Source: Craterostigma plantagineum (lineage: Eukaryota > Streptophyta > Magnoliopsida > Lamiales > Linderniaceae). Taken from it: a stretch of 64,000 nt of DNA. The DNA is taken from positions 1-64,000 of the forward strand of contig JAPQWV010001062.1 of NCBI GenBank assembly GCA_027422505.1, given 5' to 3'. Below, piece after piece: positions 22,326 through 36,000 of the stretch; the stretch's first letter is position 1; each line of letters starts with the position of its first letter. A model generated the notes under the pieces. The model worked only from the letters and a program-made list of their open reading frames with translations. It was not told the origin of the DNA and did not search any database. Made by a program: the position numbers and the translations under genes.

Positions 22326-25160
22326 CAATAAATTATGTGTATGAATTACGTGATTTTGTGTTAATTACGTATATGTTCTACCTTTATGTGAATTCATGAA
22401 ATTTCATGCTCGTGATTGTGAGTATTACGTGCTAATAATAACGTGCTTACGACGATCCCTAAATTTATGTAAGGGATTTTTTTTTAGGCACTATTAAGGA
22501 AGGAAGAAGACTTAATAACAATTATATGAGAATGTGGGCTAGGATTCCATCTGGGCCATGAACTTACTATGATAAGAATTTTCAAGTGGGCTAAAGTAGA
22601 ATTAGGCCCAAATTTGCAAGAAGCCCAATTAGGAGACAAAGCCCCCATTTCAAGGAAAACCCATGCCTTACCTAATAAAAATAATACTTAGTCAAACAAA
22701 CTCAAAAAACTCGACAACACACCCAAAAGAAAACCCACGAAACAAAGACGAAGGAAAGAAAGGAGAAGGAGAAGAAGCCGAGCCAAGTTTGGACCAAGAA
22801 GCTCGAGAATTCGGAGTTAGTAAGTTAAACACCCTCCTTAAGCTCTTAAATTCCTTACTTTAGAGGTAGTTGAAGAGCATTAATGGCATTAAAGGCATAC
22901 GGTTGGGGGAAGAACACGAGAAACCCTAAAAAAGAAAAAGAAGCCGAACTTAGGGTCGCAATGAGGGTTTAGGTAGGTGCAAATGTGAAGTTAAGTAACT
23001 TAGTATGTGATTTAGAGCTTGAAATTCTAGGAAGAACGAGATGCGAGGCGAATTTGGGGGATGATGAACGCTGGAAATGGTGAAAATGGCGAAACAAATA
23101 TAAATGTCGAGTGCTTAAGAAGTCGACATAGCATATCGACAAGTGTTAAATGTCGAGACTCACTTATAAGACATATCGAGATCTCAAGTCATGTAAGATG
23201 TGGAGGCCGTTGTCTAGCAAAATGTCGAGCCACTCTATAAGGATAAATGTCGAAATGTCATAAAAGATGTCGAGTAACATAACGGGAATTATTAAATGTC
23301 GAGTTACCATGTCAGTAACATGTCGACATTTTTAATGAAAAATATCGAAACCCTACTAAAGAAAGAGGTCGAGGCACAATGTCGAGCCATGTTGAGCTAT
23401 ATCGACATTTACCCCAAAATGTCGAATTGAAATACTAGATAAAAGTCGACATCTCATGTTCCAAATTAACAAATAAAATGTCGAATGATTAAGATAGAAA
23501 TGTCGAGTTCCTAAAACACACACAAGATGTCGAGACTCTTCAGCCCAAATGTCGAAACCCTCATACACCTCGACATTTAACCTCTTCATATCGACATCTT
23601 TATAAAACGAAAATATCGAACCCTCATGTGTATAATATCGAGGTTATACCGAAACAAATGTCGAATGATAAAATGACTAGAAAAATGTCGGGATGCTATG
23701 GTAAAATGTCGAGCTTCACGCAAATGTCGAGACCTCAAATTAAAATAAATGTCGAGCTCATACCCAATAATGTCGAGACGTTTTAATGATAAATATCGAA
23801 ACCCTCAAATGTCGAAGTACTAAGGAAAAATATCAAAATACTAGAGGAAATGTCGAGTTAAATATCGAAATGAAAGGAATGAAAATGTCGAGCTCATGTC
23901 GACTTCGCCCGTTACAAATGTAGGGTAAAATGTCGAGTCCCTCTAGATGTCGAGATCTTCAAATAGATCAAAATGTCGAAGCTAGGAAAAATATCGAGAT
24001 CTTCACATACACTATTAAGGAAAATATTTCAACACTTTTCCAGTTCATAAATAACCAATATTTCGGAAAGATGTGCTAACATAATAATTTTATGATTAAG
24101 GTCGAAAATTAGGAATTTCGCCGATCCAGTAGCAGTTAATCTACGGACTCCAAGTAAGTAGAAATTCAACTATGACACGTAACTTGCCTGCGTCCAAGTA
24201 TGTGAATTACGTGCTCGTGTATTTTCTATGAAATGCGTACGTATGAGATGATTAAATCATATGCATGACGGCATGACTTGCATATGTATATGAGCATAAG
24301 CACGAGCACTTGCATGCATGAGTAGTACGTAAGGAGCGAGGTATGAGCGTTCATGAGATCGTCTGTGTGCGATGTATATTCGCCGATATTGGCGTTTGTG
24401 TCGACTCGAATGAAGAGTCACGGCTTCCCCTATGCAGCCTTTAAGGCCTGAATAAGAGGCCGGGTAAATACCCGTACGATAAGGCCTGAATAAGAGGCTG
24501 GGTAAATACCCCGTACGATAAGGCCTGAATAAGAGGCTGGGTAAATACCCCGTATGATAAGGCCTGAATAAGAGGCTGGGTAAATACCCCGTACGACAAG
24601 GTGGAATAAGAGGCTGGGGAAATGAAAGCCGAGGGCCCGTAAGGAAGGAGAGTATAAGAAAAAGAGTAAGAGCAAAAGAAAAGAGTACGAGTATGAGAAA
24701 AAGAGTACGAGCGTTAGAAAACGACGACGTGGATTGTCGTCCGTTAGGACACGTGCATTCATGCATAATTTCTGCTTACTGAGCCTCGGTGGCTCATTAT
24801 TTATGTTACGTGTTGTAGGTACTGACGATCACGGTACGTGATCTGACTTTTATGCAAGGCCGATCTTTTGACGCAGTCCGACCGCTTTTGAGGTGGGAGT
24901 GTGTGTATGGATGACGACCTGTGAAGGCCGGGCGCATAGGGAGCTTTTGGCTGCACACACACACGTACACTTGTATTTTGCAAACATGGACATGATAAAG
25001 ATGTAGAACGATGTAAAACATTCTTTTGACATGTATATAAGATTTCCGCTTGCATTTCAAAATGAAAAATTTTATTCGCATTTTTACGTATTCGCACAAT
25101 ACCAAAGCATTAACACTAGATTTAGAACGGATTACGAGGGCGGGACGACGGGTCCTGACA
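22326..25160 (+). repeat. Long LTR segment B, inverted copy (5' side)
   Basis: This 2835-bp segment is the reverse complement of 14380-17214 with only scattered differences (for example GCAGCTCG versus GCATCTCG, and a 1-base A-run change). About 32 bp of the LTR start are missing at the GGCC junction. Its outer end GGTCCTGACA abuts the right target duplication, so it forms the physical terminus of the insertion even though it is inverted relative to gag-pol. It contains the mirrored minisatellite (about 24442-24596) and the AAATGTCGA cluster (about 23100-24000). It holds no gene. Confidence 0.9.
24442..24596. repeat. 39-bp minisatellite, inverted LTR copy
   Basis: This is the reverse complement of 14944-15098. 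Units of GGCCTGAATAAGAGGCTGGG plus GTAAATACCCCGTACGATAA are repeated about four times, with the same shortened unit. It confirms that the two LTR segments share a recent common source. Confidence 0.88.
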
Positions 25161-25165
25161 TCTAA
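25161..25165. repeat. Target-site duplication, right copy (TCTAA)
   Basis: TCTAA follows the CA terminus of the insertion and matches 13835-13839. The satellite continues in phase with AAGTACTTAACTCC. Confidence 0.93.
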
Positions 25166-25269
25166 AGTACTTAACTCCAGGAAATAACTACTCATATCCA
25201 TGTAGAAAATACCTGCGAATTTGGGAGAACATCTGAGACTGAAATGGTTGGTTTTATCAAGCATTCTAC

Positions 25270-28200
25270 ATGAACATTGATCCTCATCAACACCAGAAAA
25301 TTAGTTTTCTAGCCACCTCACTTTCGTTTACGGTCGCGTACTTGAATTCAATAATAAAGTACCTAAATCAAGGGCCGAACCTAACTCCAGGAAATAAATA
25401 CCCATATTCGTGTAGAAAATACCTGCGAATTGGGGGAGAACCTCTAAGACTGAAATGGTTGGTTTTATCAAGCATTCTACATAATAAGAACATTGATCGA
25501 TCCTCATCAACACCACAAGATTAGTTTTCTGGCCACCTTACTTTCCTTCACGGTCGAGTACTTGAATTCAATAATAAAATACATAAATCAATGTCTAAAG
25601 TACTTCGTTTCAGAAAGTAAATACTCATATTCATGTAGAAAATACATGCGAATTGGGGGAGAACATCTAGGACTGAAATGGTTGGTTTTATCAAGCATTC
25701 TACATAATAAGAACATTGACGCTCATCAACACCACAAGATTAGTTTTCTAGCCACCTCACTTTCGTTTACGATCGAGTACTTGAATTCAGTAATAAAATA
25801 CCTAAATCAAGGTCTAAAGTACTTAATTTCATAAACTAAATACTCGTATTCATGTAGAAAATACATGCGAATTGGAGGAGAACATCTAAGACTGAAATTG
25901 TTGGTTTTATCAAGCATTCTACATAATAAGAGCATCGATCCTCATAAACACCACAAAATTAGTTTTCTAGCCACCTCACTTTCGTTTACCGTCGAGTACT
26001 TGAATTCAATAATAAAATACCTAAATCAAGGTCTAAAGTACTTAATTTCAGGAAATAAATACTCAACTCATATCCATGTTGAAAATACTTGCGAAGTGGA
26101 GGAGAACATGTAAGACTTACATGGTTGGTTTTATCAAGCATTCTACATAATAAGAACATTGACCCTCAGATTAGTTATCTAGCTACCTCACTTTCCTTTA
26201 CGGTCGAATACTTGAATTCAATAATAAATACCTAACTCAAGGTCTAAAGTACTTAATTTCTGAAAATAAATACTCATATTCATGTATAAAACACCTGCGA
26301 ATTTTAGGAGAACATCTAAGACTGAAATGGTTTGTTTTATCAAGCATTCTACATACTAAGAACATCGATCCTCATCAACAACACAAAATTAGTTTTCTAG
26401 CCACCTCACTTTCGTTTACGGTCGAGTACTTGAATTCAATAATAAAATACCTAAATCAAGGTCTAAAGTACTTAACTCCAGGAAATAACTACTCATATCC
26501 ATGTAGAAAATACCTGCGAATTTGGAAGAACATCTGAGACTGAAATGGTTGGTTTTATCAAGCATTCTACATAATAGGAACACTGACCCTCATCAACACC
26601 AGAAAATTAGTTTTCTGGCCACCTCACTTTCGTTTACGGTGGAGTACTTGAATTCTATAATAAATTACCTAAATCAAGGTCTAAAGTACTTAATTTCATA
26701 AAATAAACTCATATTCATGTAGAAAACACCTGCAAAGTGGGGGAGAACATCTAAGAGTGACATGGTTGGTTTGATCAAGCTTTCTACATAATAGGAACAC
26801 CGATCCTCATCAACACCAGAAAATTAGTTTTCTAGCCACCTCACTTTCCTTTACGGTCGAGTACTTCAATTCAATAATAAAATACCTAAATAAAGGTCTA
26901 AAGTACCTAATTTCCGAAATTAAACACTCGTATTCATGTAGAAAATACCTGCGAATTGGGGGAGAACATCTAAGACTGAAATGGTTGGTTTTATCATGCA
27001 TTCTACATAATAAAAAACATTGATCCTCATCAACACCACAAAATTAGTTTTCTAGCCACCTCACTTTCGTTTACGGTCGAGTACTTGAATTAAATAATAA
27101 AACACCTAAATCAAGGTCTAAAGTACTTAACTCCAGGAAATAACTACTCATATCCATGTAGAAAATACCTGCGAATTTGGGAGAACATCTGAGACTGAAA
27201 TGGTTGGTTTTATCAAGCATTCTACATGAACATTGATCCTCATCAACACCAGAAAGTTAGTTTTCTAGCCACCTCACTTTCGTTTACGGTCGAGTACTTG
27301 AATTCAATAAAAAGTACCTAAATCAAGGGCCGAACCTAACTCCAGGAAATAAATACCCATATTCGTGTAGAAAATACCTGCGAATTGGGGGAGAACCTCT
27401 AATACTGAAATGGTTGGTTTTATCAAGCATTCTACATAATAAGAACATTGATCCTCATCAACACCATAAGATTAGTTTTCTGGCCACCTTACTTTCCTTC
27501 ACGGTCGAGTACTTGAATTCAATAATAAAATACCTAAATCAATGTCTAAAGTACTTAATTTCAGTAAGTAAATACTCATATTCATGTAGAAAATACATGC
27601 GAATTGGGGGAGAACATCTAGGACTGAAAATGTTGGTTTTGTCAAGCATTCTACATAATAAGAACATTGACCCTCATCAACACCACAAGATTAGTTTTCT
27701 AGCCACCTCACTTTCGTTTACGATCGAGTACTTGAATTCAGTAATAAAATACCTAAATCAAGGTCTAAAGTACTTAATTTCAGAAACTAAATACTCGTAT
27801 TCATGTAGAAAATACATGCGAATTGGAGGCGAACATCTAAGACTGAAATTGTTGGTTTTATCAAGCATTCTACATAATAAGAGCATCGATCCTCATAAAC
27901 ACCACAAAATTAGTTTTCTAGCCACCTCACTTTCGTTTACGGTCGAGTACTTGAATTCAATAAGAAAATACCTAAATCAAGGTCTAAAGTACTTAATTTC
28001 AGGAAATAAATACTCATATCCATGTAGAAAATACTTGCGAAGTGGAGGAGAACATGTAAGACTGACATGGTTGGTTTTATCAAGCATTCTACATAATAAG
28101 AACATTGATCCCCAGATTAGTTATCTAGCTACCTCACTTTCCTTTACGGTCGAGTACTTGAATTCAATAATAAATACCTAACTCAAGGTCTAAAGTACTT

Positions 28201-31200
28201 AATTTCTGAAAATAAATACTCATATTCATGTATAAAACACCTGCGAATTTTAGGAGAACATCTAAGACTGAAATGATTTGTTTTATCAAGCATTCTACAT
28301 AGTAAGAACATCGATCCTCATCAACAACACAAAATTAGTCTTCTAGCCACCTCACTTTCGTTTACGGTCGAGTACTTGAATTCAATAATAAAATACCTAA
28401 ATCAAGGTCTAAAGTACTTAACTCCAGGAAATAACTACTCATATCCATGTAGAAAATACCTGCGAATTTGGAAGAACATCTGAGATTGAAATGGTTGGTT
28501 TTATCAAGCATTCTACATAATAGGAACACTGACCCTCATCAACACCAGAAAATTAGTTTTCTGGCCACCTCACTTTCGTTTACGGTGGAGTACTTGAATT
28601 CTATAATAAATTACCTAAATCAAGGTCTAAAGTACTTAATTTCAGAAAATAAACTCATATTCATGTAGAAAACACCTGCAAAGTGGGGGAGAACATCTAA
28701 GAGTGACATGGTTGGTTTGATCAAGCTTTCTACATAATAGGAACACCGATCCTCATCAACACCAGAAAATTAGTTTTCTAGCCACCTCACTTTCCTTTAC
28801 GGTCGAGTACTTCAATTCAATAATAAAATACCTAAATAAAGGTCTAAAGTACCTAATTTCCGAAATTAAACACTCGTATTCATGTAGAAAATACCTGCGA
28901 ATTGGGGGAGAACATCTAAGACTGAAATGGTTGGTTTTATCATGCATTCTACATAATAAGAACATTGATCCTCATCAACACCACAAAATTAGTTTTCTAG
29001 CCACCTCACTTTCGTTTACGGTCGAGTACTTCAATTAAATAATAAAATACCTAAATCAAGGTCTAAAGTACTTAACTCCAGGAAATAACTACTCATATCC
29101 ATGTAGAAAATACCTGCGAATTTGGGAGAACATCTGAGACTGAAATGGTTGGTTTTATCAAGCATTCTACATGAACATTGATCCTCATCAACACCAGAAA
29201 ATTAGTTTTCTAGCCACCTCACTTTCGTTTACGGTCGCGTACTTGAATTCAATAATAAAGTACCTAAATCAAGGGCCGAACCTAACTCCAGGAAATAAAT
29301 ACCCATATTCGTGTAGAAAATACCTGCGAATTGGGGGAGAACCTCTAAGACTGAAATGGTTGGTTTTATCAAGCATTCTACATAATAAGAACATTGATCC
29401 TCATCAACACCATAAGATTAGTTTTCTGGCCACCTTACTTTCCTTCACGGTCGAGTACTTGAATTCAATAATAAAATACCTAAATCAATGTCTAATGTAC
29501 TTAATTTCAGAAAGTAAATACTCATATTCATGTAGAAAATACATGCGAATTGGGGGAGAACATCTAGGACTGAAAATGTTGGTTTTGTCAAGCATTCTAT
29601 ATAATAAGAACATTGACCCTCATCAACACCACAAGATTAGTTTTCTAGCCACCTCACTTTCGTTTACGATCGAGTACTTGAATTCAGTAATAAAATACCT
29701 AAATCAAGGTCTAAAGTACTTAATTTCAGAAACTAAATACTCGTATTCATGTAGAAAATACATGCGAATTGGAGGCGAACAACTAAGACTGAAATTGTTG
29801 GTTTTATCAAGCATTCTACATAATAAGAGCATCGATCCTCATAAACACCACAAAATTAGTTTTCTAGCCACCTCACTTTCGTTTACGGTCGAGTACTTGA
29901 ATTCAATAATAAAATACCTAAATCAAGGTCTAAAGTACTTAATTTCAGGAAATAAATACTCATATCCATGTAGAAAATACTTGCGAAGTGGAGGAGAACA
30001 TGTAAGACTGACATGGTTGGTTTTATCAAGCATTCTACATAATAGAACATTGATCCCCATATTAGTTATCTAGCTACCTCACTTTCCTTTACGGTCGAGT
30101 ACTTGAATTCAATAATAAATACCTAACTCAAGGTCTAAAGTACTTAATTTCTGAAAATAAATACTCATATTCATGTATAAAACACCTGCGAATTTTAGGA
30201 GAACATCTAAGACTGAAATGATTTGTTTTATCAAGCATTCTACATAGTAAGAACATCGATCCTCATCAACAACACAAAATTAGTCTTCTAGCCACCGCAC
30301 TTTCGTTTACGGTCGAGTACTTGAATTCAATAATAAAATACCTAAATCAAGGTCTAAAGTACTTAACTCCAGGAAATAACTACTCATATCCATGTAGAAA
30401 ACACCTGCGAATTTGGGAGAACATCTGAGACTGAAATGGTTGGTTTTATCAAGCATTCTACATAATAGGAACATTGACCCTCATCAACACCAGAAAATTA
30501 GTTTTCTGGCCACCTCACTTTCGTTTACGGTGGAGTACTTGAATTCTATAATAAATTACCTAAATCAAGGTCTAAAGTACTTAATTTCAGAAAATAAACT
30601 CATATTCATGTAGAAAACACCTGCAAAGTGGGGGAGAAAATCTAAGAGTGACATGGTTGGTTTTATCAAGCATTCTACATAATAGGAACACTGATCCTCA
30701 TCAACACCAGAAAATTAGTTTTCTAGCCACCTCACTTTCCTTTACGGTCGAGTACTTCAATTCAATAATAAAATACCTAAATAAAGGTCTAAAATACCTA
30801 ATTTCCGAAATTAAATACTCGTATTCATGTAGAAAATACCTGCGAATTGGGGGAGAACATCTAAGACTGAAATGGTTGGTTTTATCATGCATTCTACATA
30901 ATAAGAACATTGATCCTCATCAACACCACAAAATTAGTTTTCTAGCCACCTCACTTTCGTTTACGGTCGAGTACTTGAATTCAATAATAAAATACCTAAA
31001 TCAAGGTCTAAAGTACTTAACTCCAGGAAATAACTACTCATATCCATGTAGAAAATACCTGCGAATTTGGGAGAACATCTGAGACTGAAATGGTTGGTTT
31101 TATCAAGCATTCTACATGAACATTGATCCTCATCAACACCAGAAAATTAGTTTTCTAGCCATCTCACTTTCGTTTACGGTCGAGTACTTGAATTCAATAA

Positions 31201-33058
31201 TAAAGTACCTAAATCAAGGGCCGAACCTAACTCCAGGAAATAAATACCCATATTCGTGTAGAAAATACCTGCGAATTGGGGGAGAACCTCTAAGACTGAA
31301 ATGGTTGGTTTTATCAAGCATTCTACATAATAAGAACATTGATCCTCATCAACACCACAAGATTAGTTTTCTGGCCACCTTACTTTCCTTCACGGTCGAG
31401 TACTTGAATTCAATAATAAAATACCTAAATCAATGTCTAAAGTACTTAATTTCAGAAAGTAAATACTCATATTCATGTAGAAAATACATGCGAATTGGGG
31501 GAGAACATCTAGGACTGAAATGGTTGGTTTTGTCAAGCATTCTACATAATAAGAACATTGACCCTCATCAACACCACAAGATTAGTTTTCTAGCCACCTC
31601 ACTTTCGTTTACGATCGAGTACTTGAATTCAGTAATAAAATACCTAAATCAAGGTCTAAAGTACTTAATTTCAGAAACTAAATACTCGTATTCATGTAGA
31701 AAATACATGCGAATTGGAGGAGAACATCTAAGACTGAAATTGTTGGTTTTATCAAGCATTCTACATAATAAGAGCATCGATCCTCATAAACATCACAAAA
31801 TTAGTTTTCTAGCCACCTCACTTTCGTTTACGGTCGAGTACTTGAATTCAATAATAAAATACCTAAATCAAGGTCTAAAGTACTTAATTTCAGGAAATAA
31901 ATACTCATGTCCATGTAGAAAATACTTGCGAAGTGGAGGAGAACATGTAAGACTGACATGGTTGGTTTTATCAAGCATTCTACATAGTAAGAACATTGAT
32001 CCTCAGATTAGTTATCTAGCTACCTCACTTTCCTTTACGGTCGAGTACTTGAACTCAATAATAAATACCTAACTCAAGGTCTAAAGTACTTAATTTCTGA
32101 AAATAAATACTCATATTCATGTATAAAACACCTGCGAATTTAAGGAGAACATCTAAGACTGAAATGATTTGTTTTATCAAGCATTCTACATAGTAAGAAC
32201 ATCGATCCTCATCAACAACACAAAATTAGTTTTCTAGCCACCTCACTTTCGTTACGGTCGAGTACTTTAATTCAATAATAAAATACCTAAATCAAGGTCT
32301 AAAGTACTTAACTCCAGGAAATAACTACTCATATCCATGTAGAAAATACCTGCGAATTTGAGAGAACATCTGAGACTGAAATGGTTGGTTTTATCAAGCA
32401 TTCTACATAATAGGAACATTGACCCTCATCAACACCAGAAATTTAGTTTTCTGGCCACCTCACTTTCGTTTACGGTGGAGTACTTGAATTCTATAATAAA
32501 TTACCTAAATCAAGGTCTAAAGTACTTAATTTCAGAAAATAAACTCCTATTCATGTACAAAACACCTGCAAAGTGGGGGAGAACATCTAAGAGTGAAATG
32601 GTTGGTTTTATCAAGCATTCTACATAATAAGAACATTGATCCTCATCAACACCAGAAAATTAGTTTTCTAGCCACCTCACTTTCCTTTACGGTCGAGTAC
32701 TTCAATTCAATAATAAAATACCTAAATAAAGGTCTAAAGTACCTAATTTCCGAAATTAAATACTCGTATTCATGTAGAAAATACCTGCGAATTGGGGGAG
32801 AAAATCTAAGACTGATGGTTGGTTTTATCATGCATTCTACATAATAAGAACATTGATCCTCATCAACACCACAAAATTAGTTTTCTAGCCACCTCACTTT
32901 CGTTTACGGTCGAGTACTTGAATTCAATAATAAAATACCTAAATCAAGGTCTAAAGTACTTAACTCCAGGAAATAACTACTCATATCCATGTAGAAAATA
33001 CCTGCGAATTTGGGAGAACATCTGAGACTGAAATGGTTGGTTTTATCAAGCATTCTAC
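25270..33058. repeat. Four tandem 1.95-kb higher-order repeats (9 monomers each)
   Basis: The marker CTACATGAACAT starts units at 25270, 27226, 29171, 31116 and 33059, with spacings of 1956, 1945, 1945 and 1943 bp. The same ordered monomer variants recur in each, including one with ACCTGCAAAGTGGGGGAGAA and one with GTACTTCAATTCAATAATA. This is the most regular part of the array and probably the most recently amplified. Confidence 0.88.
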
Positions 33059-36000
33059 ATGAACATAGATCCTCATCAACACCAGAAAATTAGTTTTCTA
33101 GCCACCTCACTTTCGTTTACGGTCGAGTACTTGAATTCAATAATAAAGTACCTAAATCAATGGCCGAACCTAACTCCAGGAAATAAATACCCATATTCGT
33201 GTAGAAAATACCTGCGAATTGGGGGAGAACCTCTAAGACTGAAATGGTTGGTTTTATCAAGCATTCTACATAATAAGAACATTGATCCTCATCAACACCA
33301 CATGATTAGTTTTCTGGCCACCTTACTTTCCTTCACGGTCGAGTACTTGAATTCAATAATAAAATACCTAAATCAATGTCTAAAGTACTTAATTTCAGAA
33401 AGTAAATACTCATATTCATGTAGAAAATACATGCGAATTGGGGGAGAACATCTAGGACTGAAATGGTTGGTTTTGTCAAGCATTCTACATAATAAGAACA
33501 TTGACCATCATCAACACCACAGGATTAGTTTTCTAGCCACCTCAATTTCGTTTACGATCGAGTACTTGAATTCAGTAATAAAATACCTAAATCAAGGTCT
33601 AAAGTACTTAACTTCAGAAACTAAATACTCGTATTCATGTAGAAAATACATGCGAATTGGAGGAGAACATCTAAGACTGAAATTGTTGGTTTTATCAAGC
33701 ATTCTACATAATAAGAACATCGATCCTCATAAACACCACAAAATTAGTTTTTAGCCACCTCACTTTCGTTTACGGTCGAGTACTTGAATTCAATAATAAA
33801 ATACCTAAATCAAGGTCTAAAGTACTTAATTTCAGGAATAAATACTCATATCCATGTAGAAAATACTTGCGAAGTGGAGGAGAACATGTAAGACTGACAT
33901 GGTTGGTTTTATCAAGCATTCTACATAATAAGAACATTGATCCTCAGATTAGTTATCTAGCTACCTCACTTTCCTTTACGGTCGAATACTTGAATTCAAT
34001 AATAAATACCTAACTCAAGGTCTAAAGTACTTAATTTCTGAAAATAAATACTCATATTCATGTATAAAACACCTGCGAATTTTAGGAGAACATCTAAGAC
34101 TGAAATGATTTGTTTTATCAAGCATTCTACATAGTAAGAACATCGATCCTCATCAACAACACAAAATTAGTTTTCTAGCCACCTCACTTTCGTTTACAGT
34201 CGAGTACTTGAATTCAATAATAAAATACCTAAATCAAGGTCTAAAGTACTTAACTCCAGGAAATAACTACTCATATCCATGTAGAAAATACCTGCGAATT
34301 TGGGAGAACATCTGAGACTGAAATGGTTGGTTTTATCAAGCATTCTACATAATAGGAACATTGACCCTCATCAACACCAGAAAAATAGTTTTCTGGCCAC
34401 CTCACTTTCGTTTACGGTGGAGTACTTGAATTCTATAATAAATTACCTAAATCAAGGTCTAAAGTACTTAATTTCAGAAAATAAACTCATATTCATGTAG
34501 AAAACACCTGCAAAGTGGGGGAGAACATCTAAGAGTGACATGGTTGGTTTTATCAAGCATTCTACATAATAGGAACACTGATCCTCATCAACACCAGAAA
34601 ATTAGTTTTCTAGCCACCTCACTTTCCTTTACGGTCGAGTACTTCAATTCAATAATAAAATACCTAAATAAAGGTCTAAAGTACCTAATTTCCGAAATTA
34701 AATACTCGTATTCATGTAGAAAATACCTGCGAATTGGGGGAGAATATCTAAGACTGAAATGGTTGGTTTTATCATGCATTCTACATAATAAGAACATTGA
34801 TCCTCATCAACACCACAAAATTAGTTTTCTAGCCACCTCACTTTCGTTTACGGTCGAGTACTTGAATTCAATAAAAAATACCTAAATCAAGGTCTAAAGT
34901 ACTTAATTTCAGAAAATAAATACTCGTATTCATGTAGCAAATCCATGCGAATTGGAGGAGAACATCTAAGACTGAAATTGTTGGTTTTATCAAGCATTCT
35001 ACATAATAAGAACATCGATCCTCATAAACACCACAAAATTAGTTTTCTAGCCACCTCACTTTCGTTTACGGTCGAGTACTTGAATTCAATAATAAAATAC
35101 CTAAATCAAGGTCTAAAGTACTTAATTTCAGGAATAAATACTCATATCCATGTAGAAAATACTTGCGAAGTGGAGGAGAACATGTAAGACTGACATGGTT
35201 GGTTTTATCAATCATTCTACATAATAAGAACATTGATCCTCATCAACACCACAAGATTAGTTTCCTAGCTACCTCACTTTCCTTTACGGTCGAATACTTG
35301 AATTCAATAATAAATACCTAACTCAAGGTCTAAAGTACTTAATTTCTGAAAATAAATACTCATATTCATGTATAAAACACCTGTGAATTTTAGGAGAACA
35401 TCTAAGACTGAAATGGTTGGTTTTATCAAGCATTCTACATAATAAGAACATCGATCCTCATCAACACCACAAAATTAGTTTTCTAGCCACCTCACTTTCG
35501 TTTACGGTTGAGTACTTGAATTCAATAATAAAATACCTAAATCAAGGTCTAAAGTACTTAACTCCAGGAAATAACTACTCATATCCATGTAGAAAATACC
35601 TGCGAATTTGGGAGAACATCTGAGACTGAAATGGTTGGTTTTATCAAGCATTCTACATAATAGGAACATTGACCCTCATCAACACCAGAAAATTAGTTTT
35701 CTAGCCACCTCACTTTCCTTTACGGTCGAGTACTTGAATTCAATAATAAAATACCTAAATAAAGGTCTAAAGTACCTAATTTCCGAAATTAAATACTCGT
35801 ATTCATGTAGAAAATACCTGCGAACTGGGGGAGAACATCTAAGACTGAAATGGTTGGTTTTATCAAGCATTCTACATAATAGGAACACTGATCCTCATCA
35901 ACACCAGAAAATTAGTTTTCTAGCCACCTCACTTTCCTTTACGGTCGAGTACTTGAATTCAATAATAAAATACCTAAATAAAGGTCTAAAGTACCTAATT

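Larger units (their letters stand above)
13840..25160 (-). mobile_element. Ty3/gypsy chromovirus (Tekay/Del-like), rearranged, 11.3 kb
   Basis: The element begins TGTAACATCCC and ends GGTCCTGACA, and is flanked by TCTAA duplications. Gag-protease and RT-RNaseH-integrase-chromodomain are on the minus strand, so the 5' side is on the right. A polypurine tract abuts an LTR start at 17246, and a tRNA-Met primer-binding site abuts an LTR end at 21901. Read on the minus strand, the left LTR region is segment B, then a second PBS, then module A. The right LTR region is B inverted, then A. The LTR lengths are therefore about 3.41 and 3.26 kb, with the 2.8-kb B segments in opposite orientations. Near-identity of the two B and two A copies implies recent origin. 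How the inversion arose is not visible. Confidence 0.93.
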
